This document shows, piece by piece, positions 48,981 through 61,000 of a stretch of DNA of 64,000 nucleotides. Below the pieces are notes generated by a model, which saw nothing but the letters and a program-made list of their open reading frames with translations, was not told where the DNA came from and did no database searches. The position numbers were made by a program, and so were the translations under genes. The DNA is from Chromobotia macracanthus (Eukaryota > Chordata > Actinopteri > Cypriniformes > Botiidae): contig JAZGTH010000067.1 in NCBI GenBank assembly GCA_036877525.1, positions 1,197,501-1,261,500 on the forward strand, written 5' to 3'. How positions within the stretch are numbered: position 1 is the stretch's first letter; the number at the start of each line of letters is the position of its first letter.

Positions 48981-49004
48981 TGACGGTAAGTGACGGTAAG
49001 TGAC
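48981..49004 (+). repeat. 10-bp tandem repeat carrying splice-donor consensus
   Basis: TGACGGTAAG repeated 2.4 times. GTAAGT, the best U1-matching donor hexamer, appears twice (48986-48991 and 48996-49001). Confidence 0.85.
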
Positions 49005-49245
49005 AAGGCCCAGGTCACATCTGCCCATCCCCAGCAGCAGCAGCAGTGAGAGTCACAGCAGTAACTATAACAGAAGCTCCGCAAGCAGCAGAGCCGTGCA
49101 GCCCCACCCCAACAGAGACAACTCTACACTTGATGAGATCAACTCTACACTTGATGAGATCAACTCTACACTTGATGAGATCAACTCTACACTTGATGAG
49201 ATCAACTCTACACTTGATGAGATCAGATACAGTAATCATGGATAG
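49000..49245 (+). CDS. possible exon with NSTLDEI heptad repeats
   Basis: Open frame reading PIPSSSSSESHSSNYNRSSA, then five exact NSTLDEI repeats and RYSNHG to a TAG. Ser/Asn-rich composition and a pyrimidine-rich CATCTGCCCATCCCCAG just upstream make a terminal exon possible. No known homolog was recognised, and the 21-bp unit keeps frames open by itself. Confidence 0.25.
   Translation: MTRPRSHLPIPSSSSSESHSSNYNRSSASSRAVQPHPNRDNSTLDEINSTLDEINSTLDEINSTLDEINSTLDEIRYSNHG
49120..49224 (+). repeat. 21-bp tandem repeat, 5 perfect copies
   Basis: Five identical head-to-tail copies of a 21-mer starting AACTCTACACTTGATGAG. Identity between copies implies recent expansion. Confidence 0.97.
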
Positions 49246-50736
49246 ACTCCACCCACTGCCCTCCCATCATCACCCACTGTGTTGTGAAGGCTACTGGCTG
49301 CATTTTAGTATTTGTACCTGTTGTCCGTTCTTGTTACACTATATTACCCTGTGTACTATGGGACCATAGTTTTAATATATTAAACTGTTTAAGTAACTTT
49401 AAAAAAGTAAGAATACAAAAAGACTAAGATTAATACTAATGGAGCTTGAACACTTTTGCCTTTCAGGTCAAATGTTTTGGATCAAAATAAGAGCAGTTTG
49501 AATTTTTCCTCTAGTATTTTTTATCGTATTTATGGTAAGTGAAAGGTGTGTTTAAAACTGCTGAAATCAGGGTTTTACCAGAGATGTGTAAATAAGAACT
49601 GGGAACTTAAATACTGTATAGATTTGTGTGTGTGTGTGTGTGATGTGCTTTTATCTTTGTTGGAGGAACTGTAAGAGAGAATCAGAACTGTATATAGTGT
49701 TTTAGTATTAAATTTTGGTTCATATTTTTTCACTTGTTTCAAAATGAACTGAATGTGGCAATAAGCACTGCCAACGTAAACACAATGTGAACACAAATAT
49801 TTAGTTTTCTTAGTTAAATCATGTAAGCATTTTTAATTACTTTTAATGCGTGTTCAGTGAGTGGCTTGAACTTCGACCCCGTGTGAAACTCTGAAATCTG
49901 GAGCAGCGCACATTATTTTGTGTATGTCTTCAGTATTGATCGTTTAGGATAAAAAGCGTTCTTTTAAACTCAGTATTCATGTGTATAGAAGAGATTATAG
50001 TTGACTCTGATGTTGAACTGTATTATAGGTGTCTGGTGAGGTTCAGAGCATTGCTCTGTTTCCTCCAAGCACAATTAAAAATGCACTTACACATGACCTT
50101 AACCTTCATTTTTCTTTCTCAAAACATCATGCAGTCTTAAAGACTTCACTGGTGGAGTCACGTTTGAGTCTTTATATGAAACTGCTGGAAGAGTTTATCA
50201 CCTCTCATGTTTTTCTCACTGTAACAGTAATGAAATCATTCCTGGTGATCCAACAACCCCATTTAATACAACACACACAGTCTTGATAAATATTCATTAG
50301 AACGTTGTTTGTGTATATATTTACATTTAAAACAGTAAAACTCTTGATTGTGCCTCTCCTAGTTCAAGGACTTGCCTAAAAAATACAAGAAAATACAGTA
50401 ATTGCCATTTCATGTCACGATTAATACAGTCAAATGTGGTCTGACTTTAACAATACACGTCTAAAGAGGAATGAAATGTGAAATCTTTTGATTTGAAACA
50501 CAACAATAAATAAAGAGGAATCATAAGAATTACATTACACGATTTTTCTTTACAGCATTTAATTATTTCTGGTATCATTATGTCCTATTGTGAGAGGCTG
50601 TGATGTACCTCCTGCAGTGTTACAGAATTTCTCCAGCTCGGTTCTATTAAAGGTCCATTTAATATATTGTATGCTGGGGGAAGAGTTTTTAAGAACAGTG
50701 TGACCCGCCGCTGTGTATTGGACTGTCAGATTACAG

Positions 50737-50921
50737 TCACATCAGTCTGGGCCACATTGTGCTGGTCTGGGTATCTAGATTGTTAATAATCAGAGGGGAA
50801 TCTTTGCTTTTGTCCAGTTTGGCTTTGGCCGTTTCAGACAGCAGGTCATTGAACCCGGTCAGCAGAACACATCTGGAGGATGATGTAATCACGTCCACAC
50901 TGATCATGCAGTGTGTTGGGC
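50737..50921 (-). CDS. possible terminal exon, unrecognised protein
   Basis: On the minus strand, an acceptor-like CATCATTTACAG is followed by about 60 codons reading HCMISVDVITSSS, RCVLLTGFNDLLSETAKAK and LDKSKDSPLIINNLDTQ, to TGA. The composition looks protein-like, with AAA/AAC/GAC codon use. I do not recognise the family. It could be the end of an exon or a transposon-protein relic. Confidence 0.25.
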
Positions 50922-51676
50922 CTGTAAATGATGGCAGTCCTCTGGGTTTGTGTCCTCAGGAAGCCTCACATGTCAGTAATAATGTAGCTCTTCTGCTGAT
51001 ATGCACCTTCATAAGCTCTGTGATGGGTAGGTTTAGTGTAGGGGAGAGAATACACATTTCGTGCAGTATAAAATCATCACATCTGTGGAATGTTCCCTAG
51101 ACGTTCCCATAGCGTTACTATTGCTCGTGTTGTTATGACAGGTGTGGGCGTGGCTACACATACTAATGAAACGTCATGCTGCCAGACAGTGAATGTTACC
51201 ATGGTAAAGATGTTCAGAGCGGCAGTGTTGTGTTATATCTGCTGTAATCTCAATGAACGGGGCTAGTTTCGCCTTCCCTCCCGTTTATTAAAGTAGCGAC
51301 GAGTGAAACATTTCATACTTTGATAATAAAAACAAACCTGAGGTCAGTTTAGATACATGTTTCTAATGTTTCACACCTGCAGCTTATGACCTGCAGCAGA
51401 ACTTAGTGTTGTGGATATGAGAGTAAGAAGCAGATTAGTGGGGTTGACTGAAGATGGGCTGGAGCTGTCAGAGCTGCTCATGGACTGTTTTCATTCAGTC
51501 AGCTTGAACAGAGTGAGTTTCTCCTGCACTCCACTGTCATGTCATCAGTGTGGAGTTGTTCACTGAATCAGAAGACAAACCTTCTCAAACCTGACTGAGA
51601 TCTGACCCAGTCTGAGAAACCGCAATCTGAGCTTCCATAACTCTTTGTTTGAAGCCAGTATTTATAAATGAAGCCA

Positions 51677-51711
51677 TTTATTTTTAAAAAAAAATATTTT
51701 TTAAAAATAAA
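51677..51711. repeat. AT-only 15-bp inverted repeat
   Basis: TTTATTTTTAAAAAA and TTTTTTAAAAATAAA flank a 5-base AAATA loop, about 190 bp before the first bcl2l13 exon seen. Confidence 0.85.
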
Positions 51712-51896
51712 AAAAATAAATTTTTTATTTATTGTCCATCTCACAGTCATGTAAGCATCATGGTCCTGGGCTTCACTGCATGTAAAGACATTTTTGTTGT
51801 TGATGATGATGTTTGTTTTTGCAGTGTATCGTCTGAATTCTGGATGAGCTCTGTACAGGAAGAGCATCTGCCTCTCTTTCTGTTAAGCTTCTCCAG

Positions 51897-52042
51897 GACT
51901 GGTTTTGATCATCATACGTCTCCAGTGTTCAGTCCAGCTAATCAGAGCGCTCTGTAGAGGACAGCCTGACAGTGCTGAGGGACCACATCTCCCTAGACCT
52001 GCATACACACCTGACCTCCACCACTCATGCTCTTCTGAGCAG
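51897..52042 (+). pseudogene. bcl2l13: bcl2l13 exon (human exon 4 equivalent) with one-base deletion
   Basis: Strong acceptor CTTCTCCAG. The frame reads TGFDHHTSPVFSPAN, then lacks one base at about 51943, giving a TAG at 51955. In the next frame homology resumes at once with ERSVEDSLTVLRDHISLDL to HALLS, which matches the human segment through LLSQ. The donor AG|GTCCTT is weak. It may be a sequencing error (CC read as C) rather than a true pseudogene. Confidence 0.7.
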
Positions 52043-55000
52043 GTCCTTGTCTCTTAGAGGGGCAGAAACAGCACTTGCAAATGTTCTTGGCAGAGCTCTG
52101 TGTCGGGAAAATGTTTCATAAACAGCCTGATATGAGGTATTATAAACTGGTACTTGTGGAGTGAGTGTAAATAACTATCCTTGACATTTTTAACTTGTGT
52201 GTTGGCAGAAAGCTTTCAGTGTATGTCATCTTAATGTTTTCAGAAGAGCCAGCCAGTTCATCTCGCAGGGTCCAGCAGTCTGAAAACGCATGGAAAATCC
52301 GTCATCCAAATATAAATGAAAACTGAAATAAAAACAAAGTTTTAGGATTTTGAAAAATGTAAAACAAAGTATTAGGACGTGAAATGAATGAGAGACACAA
52401 GAATAAGAGTATTAGAAATTGTTATGCTGATTGTATAATTTGTAAAGATTAAACAGTATTAGTGAGAAGTATTTGTGTGTGTCTGTGCAGTGATGTGACC
52501 TTTGAGAGTTTCAGAGCAGCAGTGGAAAAGATGTCCAGGTACCAAACTCTCTCACTGCACACTGTGAGTCTCATTCCAACACTTTCACTGACTCATTGTC
52601 TCATTCTGTGTCTCTTCCTTTAGGTGTTGGTACTGTTAGTATTGTTACAGGCCCTGCTGGCTGGAGGGCAGCTGCAGGAGTCTGTGTTAGATTATGGTCT
52701 TCGATACCTGGAGGAATCACAGGCAGACTTCATCATTCTGCAGGGAGGATGGGTGAGGGATGGCCTGGTTTACTGTCTGCAGTATAATGCTGAACCAGGA
52801 CAGATTGTTTGTGTTTGTTTCGTGATACACACATGAACTCTGTCTTACAGGAGTCATGCTTCTTTATTAATGTAAGGAGGTTTGAAGAATGAATTAACCC
52901 TTTAGCCTTCAAATACAGTGTTGCAGTGATGAGGATGGTCTTTTAAAATTATAATGAAATCATCCTGCAGATATTGTTTTAGATCTGTCAGGAGAGAGAG
53001 CCAGAGACATGCTGGTTAAGGGTTTTTTGATTGTTGGTGTTACAAGGTTGTTTGGGGTAGTTGTTGGTGGTACACAGATTAGACAAGATTATGTCACACA
53101 GTCCTTTTTTATCCTGTCATACAGGTGTGTGATGAGACAGACAATGTTTAAAAAATACAGTGTTTGTTCAATTTTTTGCACACCTTCTCTTTAAATTTGT
53201 ACATTTTTGGACAAAACAAACTATTAAGCTATTATAAAAAAGTTATAATTATGAGCATATTTGTTTATGGTACAGCTCTTCAGTTTGCACAGTACTGTGT
53301 ATTAAAGGTGTAGGAATACTGACTTAAAAATTTACAGTTTTGAATTATGTACACATTCATATCTGAACGTATAATGTACACACACATTACTGTTCATCTT
53401 ATCAAATTTATAACATTTGATAGGTTAAACTAAAGACAGTTCAGTTCTTGTGTAAAACGCTGTTTTATTTTCATGCAAATGTTTCATGTCTGTAGTTTTT
53501 TACTTGAAATGATGTCATAAAGCAGGATGAAGGTTCTGTTCATAATCAGGTCACTCTGTATCACAGATGGGCCTCGTTCTGATGCTGATGCTTCGTTCTG
53601 TGTGTGAGCTGAAGAACTCAGTCAATGGGATTCATTGAGTTGGGTGGGGTTATACTGGAGCAGCAAGCAGCCAGTGCAGGACCGCATTCCAGTGAGGAAC
53701 TGAGAACATTTCCGTAGATAATCCACACTGAGTGTGTGCGGATGTCTGAATACGGGGGGGCGGAGAGGGAGGAGGGAACAGTGTGTGAGCTCAACAGGCA
53801 CCGCCCCACTGCTCTGACAGAACCCTGTGTCTTCTGCAACCTTTATTCTGTCTGCACGTCATCTGGGTTCCACGTTAACTTCATTCCTCTGTGCTCAGTG
53901 CTGGAGTCCAGCTCTTCTGTGAGTTTAGGAGCTGAACACAGGCAGGTAGGAGAGCTCCTTTATTCTGGAACCCTGGATGGGAACTGACCCTCTGTGTGTG
54001 TTTTCATCGAGAGGGTTTCAGATTCAGGTGCTGTCATCAGCCCTGTGGCTCTTCAGCACTGACCGCCTGTGGCAGCTCTTTACTACTGAACAAGCATACC
54101 TGGTTAAATGTTAGTTTTCTCTTAAAGAAATACTGACTTTAACGTTTAATCTGTTTTGTCTTGTTTATGTTGCAGTGTGGGAATTGCTGATGTTGAGGAG
54201 AGTTTGTTTGCTCTGTTTTTGAATGAATTGTGTTTTTGCTCAATTTTAGTTGTTAGTGCCTTTGCAGAATGAAATTATGAAAATCATGCAACAATTTATT
54301 TATTATAAATGCAACAGTTTGTTTAAGAACATTTTGACAAGAGATTTGCACAGTAATTTGGTGTTGCTTAATAGCAGTGACTTTTACATTTGTGCATTTA
54401 GCAGGTACTTTTAACAAAATCGTCAACCGCTGCATTCAAGCCATTTCATAAATATGTGCAGTCCCTGGGATTCAAGCCCATAAATGTGCTGTCATGCGCT
54501 ATGAGAACACTGTGAGGTTATTGAAGGAGAGGGGAAGCGTGTGCGCTCTGTAAAATCCAGGGCACAGCAGCTAGGAGACGTTTTAAAATATAACACAGCA
54601 CAAAAGGGCAGTGGCCTGTTTCACTGAACAGTGTTGTCTGGTCTGATCACAACAGACCCCTGTGAGTCACAGGAATGAGACCGCCGGTGAGAAGATGACT
54701 GTATTTGTAGGGCATCACAAATACCCAGAAAGTGAGGGACATTATGTGTTGTCTGTGGAGTTGACCTTCCGGGTGTCTGTGTCACATGGTTCTGTGTTAC
54801 TCAGCAGAGGCTGGTGAGAAGGTTGATGTGATGTAATGTGACTCCTGTAGTGTTGGAGGGGACAAACTGCTTCCAGTGCACCAGTCTGTATGTCAGCAGA
54901 TGCTGAGCGGTTGATTCTCAGCCACGTCAGGTGACATAACCCAACACAAGACTCAGCCTGCCATTTACATAACTGACTTTTTGAGTCCATGTGCTGCTCT

Positions 55001-58000
55001 CATCACGCAAACAGTCCATCAGCCACCGTCACCCGCGCCAGTCGTTTAGTTTGGCTAGTGTACCTGACTTTTTTGTCCTGAGGTGAGGATAGATACACAG
55101 GGTTTTGTCTGTCTTTTAGGAGGAAACACCTATTTATTCAAAGCATTAGATTATTCAGTCAGTGTCTGAATGTAGTGCAAGTCTAATCCTGCAGAAACAT
55201 TCATCGTTATGTGTTTACTTCATAGCCACACTCAATCATATCAATGTCTTAGAGCCTGAACAACAGAACTTTGATGGAAAATTTGATTTAAACAATTTTG
55301 GGGGGGTTTCGTGTTAACTGCTGTCATTACAATTTCATTGTGTCATGCAGTGAGGCACACTTATCACACACAAAAAAAGAAAAATGTTCTGCGTCATCAT
55401 AGCCTGTCACAGAAAATGTTTCTCAGACCAAAGCAGATAATAGAGAAGAATGAGCCACTCTCTGTATATGTAAGATGTCAGTGGGTTAGTTTGAAAAGTG
55501 TCTGAATTAATATGACTAGAGACAGATTTTTAAGCTTGATGCTGGGCCTGATGTGATTTTCAAGCATTTGTGGGAGACAGATGTTGGATTACATGTGAAG
55601 CAAAGGCAGGTGGATGCTGGTGGATTTGTGCAGTGTAAATACCCCTCTGAACCAGAAGAGACACGGGCAGCAGAACAGTGTGAATCCTCATGATGAGCAG
55701 GAGAAAGTCTTCAGTGTGCCAAATTCAAATGAGCAGAAACGTGTGTTTATAGATGATGAAGTCAGATTCAAATGAGCAGAAACGTGTGTTTATAGATGAT
55801 GAAGTCAGATTCAAATGAGCAGAAACGTGTGTTTATAGATGATGAAGTCAGATTCAAATGAGCAGAAACGTGTGTTTATAGATGATGAAGTCAGATTCAA
55901 ATGAGCAGAAACGTGTGTTTATAGATGATGAAGTCAATTCAAATGAGCAGAAACGTGTGTTTATAGATGATGAAGTCAGATTCAAATGAGCAGAAACGTG
56001 TGTTTATAGATGATGAAGTCAGATTCAAATGAGCAGAAACGTGTGTTTATAGATGATGAAGTCAGATTCAAATGAGCAGAAGCGTTGTGTTTATAGATGA
56101 TGAAGTCAGATTCAAATGAGCAGAAACGTGTGTTTATAGATGATGAAGTCAGATTCAAATGAGCAGAAACGTGTGTTTATAGATGATGAAGTCAGATTCA
56201 AATGAGCAGAAACGTGTGTTTATAGATGATGAAGTCAGATTCAAATGAGCAGAAACGTGTGTTTATAGATGATGAAGTCAGATTCAAATGAGCAGAAACG
56301 TGTGTTTATAGATGATGAAGTCAGATTCAAATGAGCAGAAACGTGTGTTTATAGATGATGAAGTCAGATTCAAATGAGCAGAAACGTGTGTTTATAGATG
56401 ATGAAGTCAGATTCAAATGAGCGAAACGTGTGTTTATAGATGATGAAGTCAGATTCAAATGAGCAGAAACGTGGTTTATAGATGATGAAGTCAGATTCAA
56501 ATGAGCAGAAACGGTGTTTATAGATGATGAAGTCAGATTCAAATGAGCAGAAACGTGTGTTTATAGATGATGAAGTCAGATTCAAATGAGCAGAAACGTG
56601 TGTTTATAGATGATGAAGTCAGATTCAAATGAGCAGAAACGTGTGTTTATAGATGATGAAGTCAATTCAAATGAGTAGCGAACGTGTGTTTATAAAATGA
56701 TGAAGTCAGATTCAAATGAGCAGAAGACGTGGTTTGATAGATGATGAAGTCAGATTCAAATGAGCAGAAACGTGTGTTTATAGATGATGAAGTCAGATTC
56801 AAATGAGCAGAAACGTGTGTTTATAGATTAGATGAAGTCAGATTCAAATGAGCAGAAACGTGTGTTTATAGATGATGAAGTCAGATTCAAATGAGCAGAA
56901 ACGTGTGTTTATAGATGATGAAGTCAGATTCAAATGAGCTAATAGAAAACGTGTGTTTATAGATGATGAAGTCAGATTCAAATGAGCAAAACGTTGTTTA
57001 TAGATGATGAAGATTCAAGGTATAGTCAGATTCAAATGAGCAGAAACGTGTGTTTATAGATGATGAAGTCAGATTCAAATGAGCAGAAACGTGTGTTTAT
57101 AGATGATGAAGTCAGATTCAAATGAGCAAAAACGTGTTTATAGATGATGAAGTCAGATTCAAATGAGCAGAAACGTAGTGTTTATAGATGATGAAGTCAG
57201 ATTCAAATGAGCAGAAACGTGTGTTTATAGATGATGAAGTCAGATTCAAATGAGCAGAAACGTGTGTTTATAGATGATGAAGTCAGATTCAAATGAGCAG
57301 AAACGTGTGTTTATAGATGATGAAGTCAGATTCAAATGAGCAGAAACGTGTGTTTATAGATGATGAAGTCAGATTCAAATGAGCAGAAACGTGTGTTTAT
57401 AGATGATGAAGTCAGATTCAAATGAGCAGAAACGTGTGTTTATAGATGATGAAGTCAGATTCAAATGAGCAGAAACGTGTGTTTATAGATGATGAAGTCA
57501 GATTCAAATGAGCAGAAACGTGTGTTTATAGATGATGAAGTCAGATTCAAATGAGCAGAAACGTGTGTTTATAGATGATGAAGTCAGATTCAAATGAGCA
57601 GAAACGTGTGTTTATAGATGATGAAGTCAGATTCAAATGAGCAGAAACGTTGTTTTATGTGTTTATAGATGATGAAGTCAGATTCAAATGAGCAGAAACG
57701 TGTGTTTATAGATGATGAAGTCAGATTCAAATGAGCAGAAACGTGTGTTTATAGATGATGAAGTCAGATTCAAATGAGCAGAAACGTGTGTTTATAGATG
57801 ATGAAGTCAGATTCAAATGAGCAGAAACGTGTGTTTATAGATGATGAAGTCAGATTCAAATGAGCAGAAACGTGTGTTTATAGATGATGAAGTCAGATTC
57901 AAATGAGCAGAAACGTGTGTTTATAGATGATGAAGTCAGATTCAAATGAGCAGAAACGTGTGTTTATAGATGATGAAGTCAGATTCAAATGAGCAGAAAC

Positions 58001-61000
58001 GTGTGTTTATAGATGATGAAGTCAGATTCAAATGAGCAGAAACTTGTTTATAGATGATTCGATTTTTATAGATGATGAAGCCAGATTCAAATGAGCAGAA
58101 ACGTGTGTTTATAGATGATGAAGTCAGATTCAAATGAGCAGAAACGTGTGTTTATAGATGATGAAGTCAGATTCAAATGAGCACAAATGAGCAGAAAAGT
58201 GTGTTTATAGATGATGAAGTCAGATTCAAATGAGCAGAAACGTGTGTTTATAGATGATGAAGTCAGATTCAAATGAGCAGAAACGTGTGTTTATAGATGA
58301 TGAAGTCAGATTCAAATGAGCAGAAACGTGTGTTTATAGATGATGAAGTCAGATTCAAATGAGCAGAAACGTGTGTTTATAGATGATGAAGTCAGATTCA
58401 AATGAGCAGAAACGTGTGTTTATAGATGATGAAGTCAGATTCAAATGAGCAGAAACGTGTGTTTATAGATGATGAAGTAGATTCAAATGACAGAAACGTG
58501 TGTTTATAGATGATGATTCAAATGAGCAGAAACGTGTGTTTATAGATGATGAAGTCAGATTCAAATGAGCAGAAACGTGTGTTTATAGATGATGAAGTCA
58601 GATTCAAATGAGCAGAAACGTGTGTTTATAGATGATGAAGTCAGATTCAAATGAGCAGAAACGTGTGTTTATAGATGATGAAGTCAGATTCAAATGAGCA
58701 CGAATGTGTTTATAGATGATGAAGTCAGATTCAAATGAGCGAAAATTTTTTTTTATAGATGATGAAGTCAGATTCAAATGAGCAGAAACGTGTGTTTATA
58801 GATGATAACAATCAGATTCAAATGAGCAGAAACGTGTGTTTATAGATGATGAAGTCAGATTCAAATGAGCAGAAACGTGTGTTTATAGATGATGAAGTCA
58901 GATTCAAATGAGCAGAAACGTGTGTTTATAGATGATGAAGTCAGATTCAAATGAGCAGAAACGTGTGTTTATAGATGATGAAGTCAGATTCAAATGAGCA
59001 GAAACGTGTGTTTATAGATGATGAAGTCAGATTCAAATGAGGGAACCGTGTGTTTATAGATGATGAAGTCAGATTCAAATGAGCAGAAACGTGTGTTTAT
59101 AGATGATGAAGTCAGATTCAAATGGGCGGATGGCGTGTGTTTATAGATGATGAAGTCAGATTCAAATGAGCAGAAACGTGTGTTTATAGATGATGAAGTC
59201 AGATTCAAATGAGCAGAAACGTGTGTTTATAGATGATGAAGTCAGATTCAAATGAGCGAAACGTGTGTTTATAGATGATGAAGTCAGATTCAAATGAGCA
59301 GAAACGTGTGTTTATAGATGATGAAGTCAGATTCAAATGAGCAAGAAACGTGTGTTTATAGATGATGAAGTCAGATTCAAATGAGCAGAAACGTGTTTTA
59401 TAATGATGAAGTCAGATTCAGAGCACGTGTGTTTATAGATGATGAAGTCAGATTCAAATGAGCAGAAACGTGTGTTTATAGATGATGAAGTCAGATTCAA
59501 ATGAGCAGAAACGTGTGTTTATAGATGATGAAGTCAGATTCAAATGAGCAGAAACGTGTGTTTATAGATGATGAAGTCAGATTCAAATGAGCAGAAACGT
59601 GTGTTTATAGATGATGAAGTCAGATTCAAATGAGCAGAAACGTGTGTTTATAGATGATGAAGTCAGATTCAAATGAGCAGAAACGTGTGTTTATAGATGA
59701 TGAAGTCAGATTCAAATGAGCAGAAACGTGTGTTTATAGATGATGAAGTCAGATTCAAATGAGCAGAAACGTGTGTTTATAGATGATGAAGTCAGATTCA
59801 AATGAGCAGAAACGTGTGTTTATAGATGATGAAGTCAGATTCAAATGAGCAGAAACGGTGTTTATAGATGATGAAGTCAGTTTCAAATGAGCAGACGTGT
59901 GTTTATAGATGATGAAGTCAGATTCAAATGAGCAGAAACGTGTGTTTATAGATGATGAAGTCAGATTCAAATGAGCAGAAACGTGTGTTTATAGATGATG
60001 AAGTCAGATTCAAATGAGCAGAAACGTGTGTTTATAGATGATGAAGTCAGATTCAAATGAGCAGAAACGTGTGTTTATAGATGATGAAGTCAGATTCAAA
60101 TGAGCAGAAACGTGTGTTTATAGATGATGAAGTCAGATTCAAATGAGCAAGAAACGTGTGTTTATAGATGATGAAGTCAGATTCAAATGAGCAGAAACGT
60201 GTGTTTATAGATGATGAAGTCAGATTCAAATGAGCAGAAACGTGTGTTTATAGATGATGAAGTCAGATTCAAATGAGCAGAAACGTGTGTTTATAGATGA
60301 TGAAGTCAGATTCAAATGAGCAGAAACGTGTGTTTATAGATGATGAAGTCAGATTCAAATGAGCAGAAACGTGTGTTTATAGATGATGAAGTCAGATTCA
60401 AATGAGCAGAAACGTGTGTTTATAGATGATGAAGTCAGATTCAAAGCTGTGTTTATAGATGATGAAGTCAGATTCAAATGAGCAGAAACGTGTGTTTATA
60501 GATGATGAAGTCAGATTCAAATGAGCAGAAACGTGTGTTTATAGATGATGAAGTCAGATTCAAATGAGCAGAAACGTGTGTTTATAGATGATGAAGTCAG
60601 ATTCAAATGAGCAGAAACGTGTGTTTATAGATGATGAAGTCAGATTCAAATGAGCAGAAACGTGTGTTTATAGATGATGAAGTCAGATTCAAATGAGCAG
60701 AAACGTGTTTATAGATGATGAAGTCAGATTCAAATGAGCAGAAACGTGTGTTTATAGATGATGAAGTCAGATTCAAATGAGCAGAAACGTGTGTTTATAG
60801 ATGATGAAGTCAGATTCAAATGAGCAGAAACGTGTGTTTATAGATGATGAAGTCAGATTCAAATGAGCAGAAACGTGTGTTTATAGATGATGAAGTCAGA
60901 TTCAAATGAGCAGAAACGTGTGTTTATAGATGATGAAGTCAGATTCAAATGAGCAGAAACGTGTGTTTATAGATGATGAAGTCAGATTCAAATGAGCAGA

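Larger units (their letters stand above)
45048..51896 (+). other. interval between cttnbp2 exon 4 and the first bcl2l13 exon seen
   Basis: About 6.8 kb with no recognised ankyrin-repeat exon and no recognised 5' bcl2l13 exon on either strand. It contains coding-like fragments at 45831-46034, 48149-48594 and 49000-49245 (+), and 50737-50921 (-), plus a 10-bp and a 21-bp tandem repeat and an AT hairpin. The remainder shows nothing I can support. Confidence 0.6.

Noticed and set aside
51760..51896. N-terminal extension of the bcl2l13 exon (SSVQEEHLPLFLLSFSR)
   Set aside because: It coincides with the polypyrimidine tract and CTTCTCCAG acceptor, and does not match the human residues preceding TGFD.
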